64,000 nt of DNA, from the NCBI RefSeq assembly GCF_024397915.1, contig NZ_CP073347.1:1054001-1118000 (forward strand), in the 5' to 3' direction. A program made the translations under genes and the position numbers. The notes below the pieces were generated by a model. It saw only the letters and a program-made list of their open reading frames with translations. It made no database searches and had not been told where the DNA came from. This document shows positions 53,565 through 62,322 of this stretch, piece by piece (position 1 is the stretch's first letter; every line of letters begins with the position of its first letter). The stretch comes from Marinobacterium rhizophilum (GTDB taxonomy: Bacteria; Pseudomonadota; Gammaproteobacteria; Pseudomonadales; Balneatricaceae).

Positions 53565-53656
53565 CACACGGTCACCCGCCGTCTCAGGCCCTCTCCAGGG
53601 CGTTCGAAGCCTGGCCTGCCAGTGTCGCTAACCCGCGCCTGGAGGTGCAGTCTTGA
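53561..53656 (+). CDS. 31-codon ORF between ehuC and ehuD
   Basis: Starts at an ATG overlapping the ehuC stop, with GGAGG six bases upstream, and ends at a TGA overlapping the ehuD TTG start. The peptide (opening MTHGHPPSQALSRAFEAW) has no hydrophobic segment and I do not recognise it. It could be a real small protein or a coupling device that carries ribosomes across the gap to ehuD. Evidence is the ribosome site and the double overlap only. Confidence 0.45.
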   Translation: MTHGHPPSQALSRAFEAWPASVANPRLEVQS

Positions 53657-54330
53657 TCGAGTTTAACTGGGACTGGGCTTTTGCCTGGGAAGTGCTGCCG
53701 CTGCTGCTGGACGCCTGTCTGGTCACTCTGCAGGCCACCCTGTTCGGCAGCCTGCTGGCCATCGCCACAGGCCTGATCCTGGCGCTGTTGCGCCGAAGCC
53801 GCTTCAAGACCCTGTCCTACAGCGCCTACTGGTGGATGGAGTTTGTCCGCAGCACGCCGCTACTGGTGCAAATTTACTTCCTCTATTACGTAGCCCCCGA
53901 GTGGGGCCTCAGCCTGTCGCCGATGATGACGGGGGTGATCGCACTGGGGCTGCATTACGGTGCCTACCTGTCGGAAGTCTTTCGCAGCGGCATCGACGGC
54001 GTCGACAGGGGGCAGTGGGAAGCGTCCATCGCGCTCAATCTGTCGCCGTACCGCACCTACCGCGACGTGATTCTGCCCCAGGCATTGCGGTCAATGATCC
54101 CCGCCAGCGGCAATTACATCATCGCCATGTTCAAGGAAACGCCGCAGCTATCGGCCATAACCCTGCTGGAAATGCTGCAACTGGCCAAAATCATGGGCTC
54201 GGAGAATTTCCGTTACCTGGAACCCTTTACCCTGGTCGGCCTGATTTATCTGGTACTGAGCCTTGTCGCCAGTGCCGGGGTCCGCCAGGCCGAGCGCCGT
54301 TTTCCGAAAGAAGGATTTACCCTCTCATGA
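53653..54330 (+). CDS. ehuD: Ectoine ABC transporter permease EhuD
   Basis: A 225-residue permease of the HisM family; EAA loop IALNLSPYRTYRDVILPQAL. Start is TTG at 53653 with GGAGG seven bases upstream; no nearer ATG or GTG is suitable. Its stop overlaps the ehuA start (ATGA). Confidence 0.88.
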   Translation: MIEFNWDWAFAWEVLPLLLDACLVTLQATLFGSLLAIATGLILALLRRSRFKTLSYSAYWWMEFVRSTPLLVQIYFLYYVAPEWGLSLSPMMTGVIALGLHYGAYLSEVFRSGIDGVDRGQWEASIALNLSPYRTYRDVILPQALRSMIPASGNYIIAMFKETPQLSAITLLEMLQLAKIMGSENFRYLEPFTLVGLIYLVLSLVASAGVRQAERRFPKEGFTLS

Positions 54331-55100
54331 GTGAGTACGCCATCGAGTTCGACAACGTCACCAAGAAGTTCGGTGACAAGGTGCTGTTCGAGAACTTCAA
54401 TCTGAACATCAGGAAAAACGAGGTCGTGTCCATTATCGGCTCCAGCGGGTCGGGCAAGTCCACCCTGCTGCGCATTCTGATGACACTGGAGAATATCGAC
54501 GGCGGCCGGGTCATGGTTCAGGGTGAGCCGCTGTGGCACCGCCTGCACAAGGGCAATTGGCTGCCTGCGGACGAGCGTCACCTGCATCGCATGCGCGGCA
54601 AACTCGGCATGGTGTTCCAGCATTTCAACCTGTTCCCGCACATGACGGTGCTGCGCAATATTACCGAAGCCCCCATGCATGTGCTCGGGCAATCACGGGA
54701 AGACGCCCGCGCCCAGGCCATGGAACTGCTGCGCATGGTCGGCCTGGAGGACAAGGCCCAGGCCTATCCCGCGGAGCTGTCCGGCGGCCAGAAACAGCGC
54801 GTTGGCATCGCCCGGGCGCTGGCGATGAAACCCGACATCCTGCTGCTGGATGAGATCACCTCGGCGCTGGACCCGGAGTTGGTGGACGAAGTGCTGGAAG
54901 TCATCCGCAAGCTTGCCGCTGAAGACGCCTTCACCATGATACTCGTCACCCACGAGATGTATTTCGCCCGGGAAATCAGCGACCGGGTGTGCTTTTTCGA
55001 TGCCGGCAAGGTACTGGAGGAAGGGCCTCCGGAGCGCATCTTCAATACGCCCGAGCATGAGCGCACCCGGGCCTTCCTCAATTCCTTCCTCAAGGTGTAG
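54327..55100 (+). CDS. ehuA: Ectoine ABC transporter ATP-binding protein
   Basis: A 257-residue ATPase: Walker A GSSGSGKST, Q-loop FQHFNLFPHMTV, signature LSGGQKQR, Walker B ILLLDEITSALD and the His switch VTHEM. It starts inside the ehuD stop (ATGA). Polar amino-acid-type ATPase, last gene of the ehuBCDA operon; the unrelated open frame running through ehuD is ignored. Confidence 0.93.
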   Translation: MSEYAIEFDNVTKKFGDKVLFENFNLNIRKNEVVSIIGSSGSGKSTLLRILMTLENIDGGRVMVQGEPLWHRLHKGNWLPADERHLHRMRGKLGMVFQHFNLFPHMTVLRNITEAPMHVLGQSREDARAQAMELLRMVGLEDKAQAYPAELSGGQKQRVGIARALAMKPDILLLDEITSALDPELVDEVLEVIRKLAAEDAFTMILVTHEMYFAREISDRVCFFDAGKVLEEGPPERIFNTPEHERTRAFLNSFLKV

Positions 55101-55139
55101 CGGGTAACCTGCCTGCCCGGCGGCGACGTTCGCAACCAC

Positions 55140-55173
55140 AAGGCCCGCCGCAGCACTGCTGCGACGGCCTTTT
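55140..55173 (+). terminator. Terminator after ehuA
   Basis: Arms from AAGGCC with CCGCAGC pair with GCTGCG and GGCCTT, followed by TTTT. Confidence 0.75.
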
Positions 55174-55211
55174 CGTGCAGGCGCCTTTTTTGGGGCGGGG
55201 AGGCGTAAGGA

Positions 55212-57122
55212 CTAGTCTTCGAGCTGCTTGAGCTTGCGGTAAAGAGTGGCACGGCTGATGCCCAGGGTCGCGGCCGCTGCCGAGATATTGCCCTGGTGAC
55301 GGGCCAGCACGTCCCGTATCTGCGTCAGTTCGTTCTCCTTCAGGCTGCCCGCCGCCGAGCAGCGCGGTGCCAGCAGGTCATCGAGAAAGTCATCGCTCAG
55401 GTGATCCGTGCCAATACAGCCCTCACCCGGTTCCAGCAGCGCCACCGCCGTTTTTAACACCATTTCCAGCTGGCGAATATTGCCGGGCCAGTGAAAGGCC
55501 GCGAACAGCTGCTGCACCTCGGTATCCAGGGTTACGCCGCCAGCCCCCAGGCGCTGCAGCAGTTGGCCCGTGAGCGCATCCAAATCCGTGCGTTCACGCA
55601 GCGCCGGCAGGCGCACTGCGACGCCATTGAGGCGATAGAACAGGTCTTCGCGAAAATCACCGTCGCGCACGCGCTGTTTCAGGTCATGGTGGGTGGCACA
55701 GATCAGTGCGATATCCAGGCGAACTTCCTCGCCGCCCCCAAGCGGGGCGACACAGCGCTCCTGCAGCACCCGCAGCAAACGTGCCTGCAGCGCCACCGGC
55801 ATGTCGCCGATTTCGTCGAGAAACAGGGTGCCGCCGTTGGCCTGCTGAAAACGCCCCACCATGCCGCCCTTGCGCGAGCCGGTAAAGGCGCCTTCCCGGT
55901 AGCCGAAAAGCTCGGATTCGATCAGTCCTTCAGGAATGGCAGCACAGTTCACGGCCACAAAGGGCTTGGCGGCCCGGGCGCTGTTTTGGTGCAGCGCCCG
56001 GGCAATCACTTCCTTGCCGGTACCGGTCTCGCCGTTAAGCAGTACCGGCACATCCGCCATCAGCGCCCGCGGCCCGATGCGCAGCGCCCGTGCCAGGCGG
56101 ACATCACCGCCGGACAGCTCTGCCAGGTCCGGCGTGCCGGGCCGGGCCTGCGCCGGGCTGCGATTAAAGCTGGGCTGGCGCAGCCCCGGCAACGCTCGCG
56201 GGAACTGCAGCAACTCACAGAAGAGCTCACCGGCACGGGTTTGCAGGCTGCCGACACCGTCGCGCAAGCGCAGCGACAACAGGGTTTCGATAGGCTCACC
56301 GAGCACCTCCTCCACGGCCCGTCCCACCAGCCGGCGACGCGCCGTACCCAGCAGCTGGCAAGCCTGCTCGTTCAGTGCCTGGATGCGACCGTCCAGGGTA
56401 ATGGCCAACAGACCATGCCACACCGACCCCAGGTACTGGCGGCGACTGTGGAAGGCCAGCAACAGCAGGTCGGGACAGGCGCTGGCAAAGAGGCGGTTTT
56501 CGATACTCTGCGCCGCCAGCTGAACGATACCCAGGCTGTCCTGGGGCTGGATCAGCTGGCCTTCGCGGGTCATGTCCAGCACCGCCACAACGCGGCCATC
56601 GGCACCGTAAATGGGTGCCGAGGTACAGGAAAAATGGGTGACGGAATCAAGGAAGTGTTCGCTGCAGTTCACCAGCGTGGGCCTGGCATCAATAATGGCC
56701 GTGCCCAGGCCGTTGGTCCCCCGGGCCTGTTCGCTCCAGCAGGCCCCCGGCACCAGCCCGAAACGCTCGCGCAGCGACTTGTCGGCATAGCCCTCTGTGG
56801 TGAGGATGGTGGCATCGGCGTTGGCCAGCATCACGACACCGGTACTGCCTACCTGGCGGCTGAGTTGCTCCATCTCGGGTGCAGCGAGCTGGATCAGGTC
56901 CTGGTGCTGATCCAGCAGTTCGTGCAGACCCGCCACCCGGGTATCGGCGTCGAAAGGGCCGCGCAGGCTCAGGCCGGCGCCAACGCTGCGACGCCATGAA
57001 GCCTCGATTTCGCCCCGCAACAGCCCCGCCGGCACTTCACCGCACTCGAGCAGGCGACTGCGTGCAATACGGATACCCTGCTGGGGGTCTTCTTCCAGGG
57101 TGGGATGGAGTTTGGGATGCAT
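55212..57122 (-). CDS. Sigma54-dependent activator with GAF domain (AcoR-like)
   Basis: A 636-residue enhancer-binding protein. The N-terminal part (about 30-210) contains a GAF-type sensing domain (GSTGVVMLANADATILTTEG, WSEQARGTNGLGTAI), then a PAS-like region (about 230-310), AAA+ with Walker A GETGTGKE (364-371) and GAFTGS (411-416), and a Fis-type HTH (GNISAAAATLGISRATLYRKLKQL). It lies directly downstream of qhpB on the same strand. With sigma54 elements upstream of qhpA and the aldehyde dehydrogenase, it is the best candidate activator of amine oxidation. In Paracoccus the qhp genes use a different (AraC-type) regulator. Confidence 0.88.
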   Translation of the reverse strand: MHPKLHPTLEEDPQQGIRIARSRLLECGEVPAGLLRGEIEASWRRSVGAGLSLRGPFDADTRVAGLHELLDQHQDLIQLAAPEMEQLSRQVGSTGVVMLANADATILTTEGYADKSLRERFGLVPGACWSEQARGTNGLGTAIIDARPTLVNCSEHFLDSVTHFSCTSAPIYGADGRVVAVLDMTREGQLIQPQDSLGIVQLAAQSIENRLFASACPDLLLLAFHSRRQYLGSVWHGLLAITLDGRIQALNEQACQLLGTARRRLVGRAVEEVLGEPIETLLSLRLRDGVGSLQTRAGELFCELLQFPRALPGLRQPSFNRSPAQARPGTPDLAELSGGDVRLARALRIGPRALMADVPVLLNGETGTGKEVIARALHQNSARAAKPFVAVNCAAIPEGLIESELFGYREGAFTGSRKGGMVGRFQQANGGTLFLDEIGDMPVALQARLLRVLQERCVAPLGGGEEVRLDIALICATHHDLKQRVRDGDFREDLFYRLNGVAVRLPALRERTDLDALTGQLLQRLGAGGVTLDTEVQQLFAAFHWPGNIRQLEMVLKTAVALLEPGEGCIGTDHLSDDFLDDLLAPRCSAAGSLKENELTQIRDVLARHQGNISAAAATLGISRATLYRKLKQLED

Positions 57123-57224
57123 CGCGGCGCCTCATGGACATTATCGTTGTTCTTGTCGGCGAGTGCGGCGGTCAGCCGCAACGGCATGACTCGAATTTAC
57201 CACAGCGCTTTGAAAGACGCGAAA

Positions 57225-57251
57225 CCGGCCCGGGCATAACGCCGGGGCCGG
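57225..57251 (-). terminator. Hairpin after qhpB
   Basis: Arms CCGGCCC / GGGCCGG around a 13-base loop; a short T-run follows on the minus strand. Weak terminator between qhpB and the activator gene. Confidence 0.45.
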
Positions 57252-57276
57252 TGGGTTAACACGCAATAGCTGACAG

Positions 57277-58413
57277 TCAGTGAACGAAGATCTGCGCCGT
57301 GGAGATGGCCATGTCACCGCCGGGCAGTTCGATATTGCCGAGCTTTTCCAGGCTGTCGGCATCATAGATGGCGACATCATTGTAGGTGCCACCCAGGTAA
57401 ATTTTACTGCCCGCACGGTTGATGGCGATGCAGTAGTAGGAGTGGTCCAGTTCCGCCGCCTTGATCAGCTCCTGCTTGTCGATATCGTACTTGGTCAGCC
57501 GATTCAGCACCCCGTACATCAGGTTGGGGTCCCTGGGCGAGCGGGTGCCACTGAAATACACCTCGGTGATGGGTCCGAAGTCCCGGGTTTCGGTTTCACC
57601 GGTCTGCAGGTTCACATTCATGTAGCCCCAGAGCCAGTCAGCGGTGTCCGGATTCTGCGTCTCGTCCTGAAACCTCGCGGTGGTATACAGAATGGTGAAG
57701 TCCTGGGTCGCTGTCTGGATCGGCCAGACACTCAGTACATCCGGCTGGGTGTAGTTGGGGCGCGTCCAGTTGCGACTGGCTATGGCCGTGGTGCGCTCGC
57801 CGGTCTGCACATCCACCTTGTAGATATCGGCACCGGCCATGTACAGGCTGCCATCAGCGCCAGTCTGCATGATGGTGACCTGGCGCGGCGCTTCGAAAGT
57901 CCGCACCGGTTTCGCATCCAGGCCCGCATCGGCCCGGTACACGGCCAGGCGCGGCGCCTGTACACGGTAGTGATCGCGGTTCAGGATGGTCGGATTCTGG
58001 ATTGCGTACACCTCGTCCCCATCCGGGCTGACGGCAAACGAGAAAATGGACTTGGTACGCTCGTTCGGCGCCTGGGACATGGCGGCATGGAACACCACCT
58101 CGCAGCTATCCAGGTTCACGCCGTACAGGTCTTCGTAATGGTTGTTGAGCACGTAGGCCGTCTGGCCATCCGGCGCCATCTGGATGGCTCCCGGACCGAA
58201 GTCATCGGGCATGTCGCAGCTTTTGTAAATCGTATCGCTGGCCAGGTCCAGTACGTGCAGGTTGTTGGGGTAGTTGGCCACGACCATGTATTCATGGCCC
58301 TCTTGCAGCGCGGGACCCACGGCCAGGCTTGCCTGGCTGAATCCGGCCAGGGCCGTGAAGCACGCCGTCACGCCCAGGGCTGCGGCGCGGTGCATCAGCT
58401 GTTTTTTCTTCAT
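57277..58413 (-). CDS. qhpB: Quinohemoprotein amine dehydrogenase, beta subunit
   Basis: A 378-residue protein with a signal peptide (MKKKQLMHRAAALGVTAC... to about residue 31). It forms the seven-bladed propeller subunit, visible as repeats such as YMVVANYPNNLHVLDLAS, GQTAYVLNNHYEDLYGV and KIYLGGTYNDVAIYDADSL. Periplasmic partner of QhpA and QhpC. ATG at 58413 with GGAG upstream; an open extension of 61 codons is rejected. The qhpC stop is 20 bp upstream. Last structural gene of the operon. Confidence 0.92.
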   Translation of the reverse strand: MKKKQLMHRAAALGVTACFTALAGFSQASLAVGPALQEGHEYMVVANYPNNLHVLDLASDTIYKSCDMPDDFGPGAIQMAPDGQTAYVLNNHYEDLYGVNLDSCEVVFHAAMSQAPNERTKSIFSFAVSPDGDEVYAIQNPTILNRDHYRVQAPRLAVYRADAGLDAKPVRTFEAPRQVTIMQTGADGSLYMAGADIYKVDVQTGERTTAIASRNWTRPNYTQPDVLSVWPIQTATQDFTILYTTARFQDETQNPDTADWLWGYMNVNLQTGETETRDFGPITEVYFSGTRSPRDPNLMYGVLNRLTKYDIDKQELIKAAELDHSYYCIAINRAGSKIYLGGTYNDVAIYDADSLEKLGNIELPGGDMAISTAQIFVH

Positions 58414-58433
58414 TATTCTGCTCCGTCCGGCGG

Positions 58434-58757
58434 TTATTTGTCTTTGGGGAACACGGTGCCCAGGTTGCGCCAGTCGTCCTTGGAGTTCATGGCGTCCTTG
58501 TTCCAGTCGGGGTAGGTGTTCATCATGTCCGGCACCTGGGCCGGCCACCAGCAGGGGTCGGCGCAGCCATAGAGGTCGGATTCCATGGGCTGGCACAGGG
58601 AGGTGACCGAGCCAAAGGCATCGATCTCCCAGCCCGGGTCCGTGGTCGCAGTGCAGCCGGCCAGGGAGCTCATGGCCATTACATCCTCGACGGCATCGTC
58701 ATCCACCGCATCGGTCAGCAGTTGCGCTTTATTGTTGATTGCTCGCAAGTGTTTCAT
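58434..58757 (-). CDS. qhpC: Quinohemoprotein amine dehydrogenase, gamma subunit (CTQ-bearing)
   Basis: A 107-residue precursor. If a 28-residue leader is removed, the numbering fits the Paracoccus/Pseudomonas structures exactly: thioether pairs Cys7-Glu16, Cys27-Asp33 and Cys41-Asp49, and the cysteine tryptophylquinone pair Cys37-Trp43, correspond to C35/E44, C55/D61, C69/D77 and C65/W71 here. The core [16 protein letters not shown] is visible. QhpD makes the cross-links; further steps need a monooxygenase, protease and exporter not found in this window. Confidence 0.95.
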   Translation of the reverse strand: MKHLRAINNKAQLLTDAVDDDAVEDVMAMSSLAGCTATTDPGWEIDAFGSVTSLCQPMESDLYGCADPCWWPAQVPDMMNTYPDWNKDAMNSKDDWRNLGTVFPKDK

Positions 58758-58806
58758 CGTTATTCTCCGTTACCGGCACCCCTTCGCAGGCGCCGGGATA
58801 CAGGGC

Positions 58807-60237
58807 TCAGTGGGCCTGGCGCGGCGTAATGTACTGGTCGATAAAGGCCGGATTCGCGGCCATGATCCGGCTGTACACCTGAATACCGAAATCCACCCAA
58901 TCGCGCATCAGGTCACAGTAGTGATAGGTCGGATGGGCCGGATCGCCATAGCGGGCGTAGCTTTCGTGGTAGCAGCCGCCGGAGCACAGGTTGCGGATAC
59001 GGCAATCGTGACAGCCGGTATCAGTGCGATCCAGCCGCTGCGACAGGAAGTCGCCCAGCTGGGCGTGCTGTACGCCCTCGCGCACATTGCCGAAGGTCGG
59101 CAGGCTTGAGCCGGTGAAGCGGTGGCACAGGTTCAGCTCGCCCTCGTGATCCACCGCCAGCATCTTCAGGCCGGCACCGCAGGGCAACGCTTTCTTGTGC
59201 CCCTCATGGATATCGGTAATCAGCTGATGCAGGTTCGAAAAGCCGATATTGCGATGCTCCAGTGCCGCCTCGAGGTAACGTGCCCCCAGGCGCTTCATGC
59301 TGGCGAACACCTCGATCAGCTCCTCGCCACTGAGATTGAAGTCACTGATATCGCCGGAGGTCACAGGCGCAAAGCCGACCTCGGCAAAGCCCAGTTCATT
59401 GAACAGGTGATCCCAGATCTGCTCGACATCGGTGATCCCCCGGGTCAGAGTCACGCGGGCGCCCACCGGACGCGAGTCATAGCGCTTGAGCAGCCACTCG
59501 ACCTTGCGCCGCACCACATCGTAGGTGCCATTGCCGCCCACGGTAATGCGGTTCTTGTCGTGGATGGCCTTGGGACCATCGATACTCACCGACAGGCCAA
59601 AGCGATGGGCATTCAGCCAGTCGATGGTGTCTTCGTTGAGCAGGGTCGCATTGGTGGTCATGACGAACTCCACCCGCTTGCCCAGCTCGGCAAAACGGGC
59701 TTCGCAGAATTCCACCATCTGCTCGATCAGCGGCCGGTTGCTCAGGGGCTCGCCCCCGAAGAACACGATGGTGTAGACCTTTTCATCCGGTGACTCGCGG
59801 ATCAGCATTTCCACCGAGTCCCTGGCCGTCTCGAAGGTCATGCGCTTGCCGGCCGACGGCGTATCCAGGTCTTCCTTGTAGCAGTAGGTGCAACTCAGGT
59901 TGCAGCCGGTATTGACGTTCAGTACCAGGGTGGTCAGCGGAAACTGATCCACCCGTCGCGTGCCGATTTCGTCGGTCAACGGCGAGCCGTCGTTGATCAG
60001 CTCCAGCGCCTTGAGCTCGCGCAGGGTATCGCTGATATCCTGCTGCGGGTAACGCCCGTCAAGGCGCCCCATCAGCTCGGACGGCAGCTGCGCCTGTTCA
60101 CGCAGCAGATCGATAATGTCGCCACAGGCCCCATCCAGGGCAAACAGCGAGCTGGTGGGAATATGGAACAACATGCGGTCATCACCGACCTGCACTTCAT
60201 GCAAATTGCGTTCAACGAGATTGAATCGTGCGCCCAT
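58807..60237 (-). CDS. qhpD: Radical SAM thioether cross-linking enzyme QhpD
   Basis: A 476-residue radical SAM/SPASM protein. Cluster motif CNLSCTYC gives Cys112, Cys116 and Cys119; FFGGEPLSN follows. SPASM-type cysteines appear near the C-terminus (LNLCHRFTG, TDTGCHDCRIRNLCSGGCYHE). The N-terminal ~90 residues form the leader-recognition region (HIPTSSLFALDG). It installs three thioether bridges in QhpC. An SD (AGAGG) before the ATG can pair with CCTCT just upstream, so initiation may be modulated. Same strand as qhpA, 58 bp downstream. Confidence 0.95.
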   Translation of the reverse strand: MGARFNLVERNLHEVQVGDDRMLFHIPTSSLFALDGACGDIIDLLREQAQLPSELMGRLDGRYPQQDISDTLRELKALELINDGSPLTDEIGTRRVDQFPLTTLVLNVNTGCNLSCTYCYKEDLDTPSAGKRMTFETARDSVEMLIRESPDEKVYTIVFFGGEPLSNRPLIEQMVEFCEARFAELGKRVEFVMTTNATLLNEDTIDWLNAHRFGLSVSIDGPKAIHDKNRITVGGNGTYDVVRRKVEWLLKRYDSRPVGARVTLTRGITDVEQIWDHLFNELGFAEVGFAPVTSGDISDFNLSGEELIEVFASMKRLGARYLEAALEHRNIGFSNLHQLITDIHEGHKKALPCGAGLKMLAVDHEGELNLCHRFTGSSLPTFGNVREGVQHAQLGDFLSQRLDRTDTGCHDCRIRNLCSGGCYHESYARYGDPAHPTYHYCDLMRDWVDFGIQVYSRIMAANPAFIDQYITPRQAH

Positions 60238-60295
60238 GGGTGCATCCTCTAGTAGAGGTTAGTGTTGCGGATTCGCGTCTGTCACCTCGCCGTTC

Positions 60296-61888
60296 TCACG
60301 GGATCGGCGGGTTGTTCCAGCGCTGCACCGTCACGATCATCTGTGCACTGCCGCTCAGGCTCTGGCCGTCCTGCTCTACACTGGCCACGACCTTGAGGTT
60401 ACCGGCATTGTTGGTACTCATGCGCCGCTCCGGGTTAGGCCCGGCAGCGCCCGGGGTAAAGCGCCCGGTCACGGCATCGATCACCCCGGCAAAGCGGGTG
60501 TCTTCGTCTTCTTCTGCGCGGGCATCAAAAGGCTCCACCGACCAGCGGGCCGGCACGATACCGATACGGTAGTCATCCTCGGTGTTGGCGATGCCATCGC
60601 TACCGGCAGCCCAGGCTTCGGCGTCGAACAGGCCATAGACCCTGGGTGTCGAACTGCCATTGCCGCCGATGCGTGACACGCTATATTCCGGTAATACCCG
60701 GATACGGGCAATGCTGTCGTACAGGCTGAGCGTGACCGCACCACTGCTGCCCACCCGTACTTCGCGCAGCCCGGTGGCATCGGCGGCGGCCCGCACACGC
60801 ACGCGAAGGGTACCGGCGTTGCGCTCCAGCACTTCTTCCAGCGTTACGCCCTCGCCCAGCTCGATGTCACCTTCCAGGTCCGCGCCCACCAGGGTGAGTT
60901 CCGTACTGCTGCCGGCCTTGAGGTAGCCCGGCTGTACCGCGAGCAACTGTGGCTGGTCGCCGCCAAGGCGGGCGCCGCTGATATCAAAACCCACTTCGTC
61001 GTGCTCGGTTTCAAACATGCGCCCACTGAGGCGATCCCCCTGCAGCGCGAACACCTGGCGCATGGCAACACCGTCGATATCGAGATCGCCGCGCCATTCG
61101 TAACCGGTATAGACAATGGCCTGCCCTGCCCCTTTTAACGCGGTGCCATCGGCGTACTGGCCCTCGAGCTCAAGGCTGTAGAGGTCATCACCGCTGCGGC
61201 TGACACTGAGAGTCGCGTGCATTTCGCCGCGCCCCGGTATCTGGCCCGCGAGGCGCCACTGCCCGACAGGGTCGGCCTTGGCGCTGGCCTGCCAGCTCGT
61301 CCAGGCATCGGATTCCAGTGCATAGGTCTCGGCCAGTTCCGGCACCATCTTGTCCAGCGCCAGGTTCAGCCAGTCACGGTCCCGCCCCAGGGCCTGGTAC
61401 TCGGTGGTGGGCCACTGGCCCAGGTGAAAGTGAACCAGGTGCTCCCATTCCGGCGCAGGCCGACGCTGCAGCGCCACCCGGGCGCCGGAGTGGCAACGGG
61501 CGCAGGTCTGGGTAAAGGCGTCAGATTCGAAACTTTCCATGGTATTCAGGCGCCGTTCCAGCGCATAGCGGGCGCCGGCGGTTTCACTGGGGGCCAGACC
61601 CTGGCGGTCCGCCAGGTATTTCACCAGGGTGCGGCGGTCCTCATCGCTGATCTGCAAGCCGTGCATGACCTGCATGCGGGCGATGGACATGAGCCAGCCC
61701 TCGGGCGTCTTGCGCTGATGACTGATACGGCTCCACTCGCCATCGGGCTCGGCCGTATGACAGGCAGCGCAGGTTTGTCCCATGATGGTTTGGGCATCGC
61801 TTTGAGCCAGCGCCGGCGTACAGGCCAGGGCGGCGGCCAGGGGCAGCAGGCGCCACCTCAGGTGCAGACGTGCATAATTTTTATTCAA
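60296..61888 (-). CDS. qhpA: Quinohemoprotein amine dehydrogenase, alpha subunit (diheme)
   Basis: A 530-residue precursor; signal peptide about 1-29. Two c-type heme sites CAACH (40-44) and CARCH (129-133), spaced as in known QHNDH alpha subunits, followed by three beta-rich domains. Electrons from the quinone pass through these hemes to cytochrome or azurin. Start is TTG at 61888 with a near-perfect AAGGAGGT seven bases upstream. A sigma54 element lies at 61971-61986. Expected substrates are primary amines such as butylamine, phenethylamine or benzylamine. Confidence 0.95.
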   Translation of the reverse strand: MNKNYARLHLRWRLLPLAAALACTPALAQSDAQTIMGQTCAACHTAEPDGEWSRISHQRKTPEGWLMSIARMQVMHGLQISDEDRRTLVKYLADRQGLAPSETAGARYALERRLNTMESFESDAFTQTCARCHSGARVALQRRPAPEWEHLVHFHLGQWPTTEYQALGRDRDWLNLALDKMVPELAETYALESDAWTSWQASAKADPVGQWRLAGQIPGRGEMHATLSVSRSGDDLYSLELEGQYADGTALKGAGQAIVYTGYEWRGDLDIDGVAMRQVFALQGDRLSGRMFETEHDEVGFDISGARLGGDQPQLLAVQPGYLKAGSSTELTLVGADLEGDIELGEGVTLEEVLERNAGTLRVRVRAAADATGLREVRVGSSGAVTLSLYDSIARIRVLPEYSVSRIGGNGSSTPRVYGLFDAEAWAAGSDGIANTEDDYRIGIVPARWSVEPFDARAEEDEDTRFAGVIDAVTGRFTPGAAGPNPERRMSTNNAGNLKVVASVEQDGQSLSGSAQMIVTVQRWNNPPIP

Positions 61889-61970
61889 GGTCAGACCTCC
61901 TTATTGCGTGGTCATGCAGAAGCACTGGAACAGGTGCACAGCGGCGGCCCGCTCCTTTGTCAAAACTAAC

Positions 61971-61986
61971 AGCACGGTCCGTGCCA
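61971..61986 (-). promoter_or_regulatory. Sigma54 promoter of qhpA
   Basis: Minus strand TGGCACGGACCGTGC: perfect -24 TGGCAC and the -12 GC, with the required 10 bases between GG and GC. It lies about 85 bp before the qhpA start. Confidence 0.7.
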
Positions 61987-62264
61987 CCAGAACAAAAACA
62001 TTATTTATCAATAAGTTAACGATTTTAAGCTACGGGATAACCCTGATCTCAGGCGGAATCGGCTGTCTTAATCCGCGACAACTGTTACAAACTGATACAA
62101 GTGTAGCTGCCCTGGTAGCAGGGCGGCCCCTGTCCGGCCCTGCTTCAAATTTTAACGCCCGTCTCAAATTGTGACACAAGCCACGCCAGCCCCAAGCGCC
62201 CCGCTCCGCCCATCCAGCCAAATTAATTCTTTAAAAACAACGCGATAAACAACAACTCCCAGTC

Positions 62265-62280
62265 TGGCATGGCTGTTGCG
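62265..62280 (+). promoter_or_regulatory. Sigma54 promoter of the aldehyde dehydrogenase
   Basis: TGGCATGGCTGTTGC matches the -24 (TGGCA) and -12 (TTGC) boxes with exact 10-base GG to GC spacing; start about 45 bp downstream. It overlaps an in-frame GTG (62269), which argues against that as the translation start. Confidence 0.8.
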
Positions 62281-62322
62281 ATAGTCCCGCTGACACCGAC
62301 ACAACAACAAAGGTTAAGTGCA

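Larger units (their letters stand above)
61889..62322. other. Divergent qhpA / aldehyde dehydrogenase control region
   Basis: About 434 bp. It holds a sigma54 element for each side, an inverted TGTC-N9-GACA near 62064-62080 that might be an upstream activator site, and a hairpin with GCCCTG / CAGGGC arms at 62109-62124. Confidence 0.6.

Noticed and set aside
62269..62322. GTG start 18 codons upstream for the aldehyde dehydrogenase
   Set aside because: It lies inside the sigma54 promoter and would precede the transcription start; the ATG at 62323 has a ribosome site.
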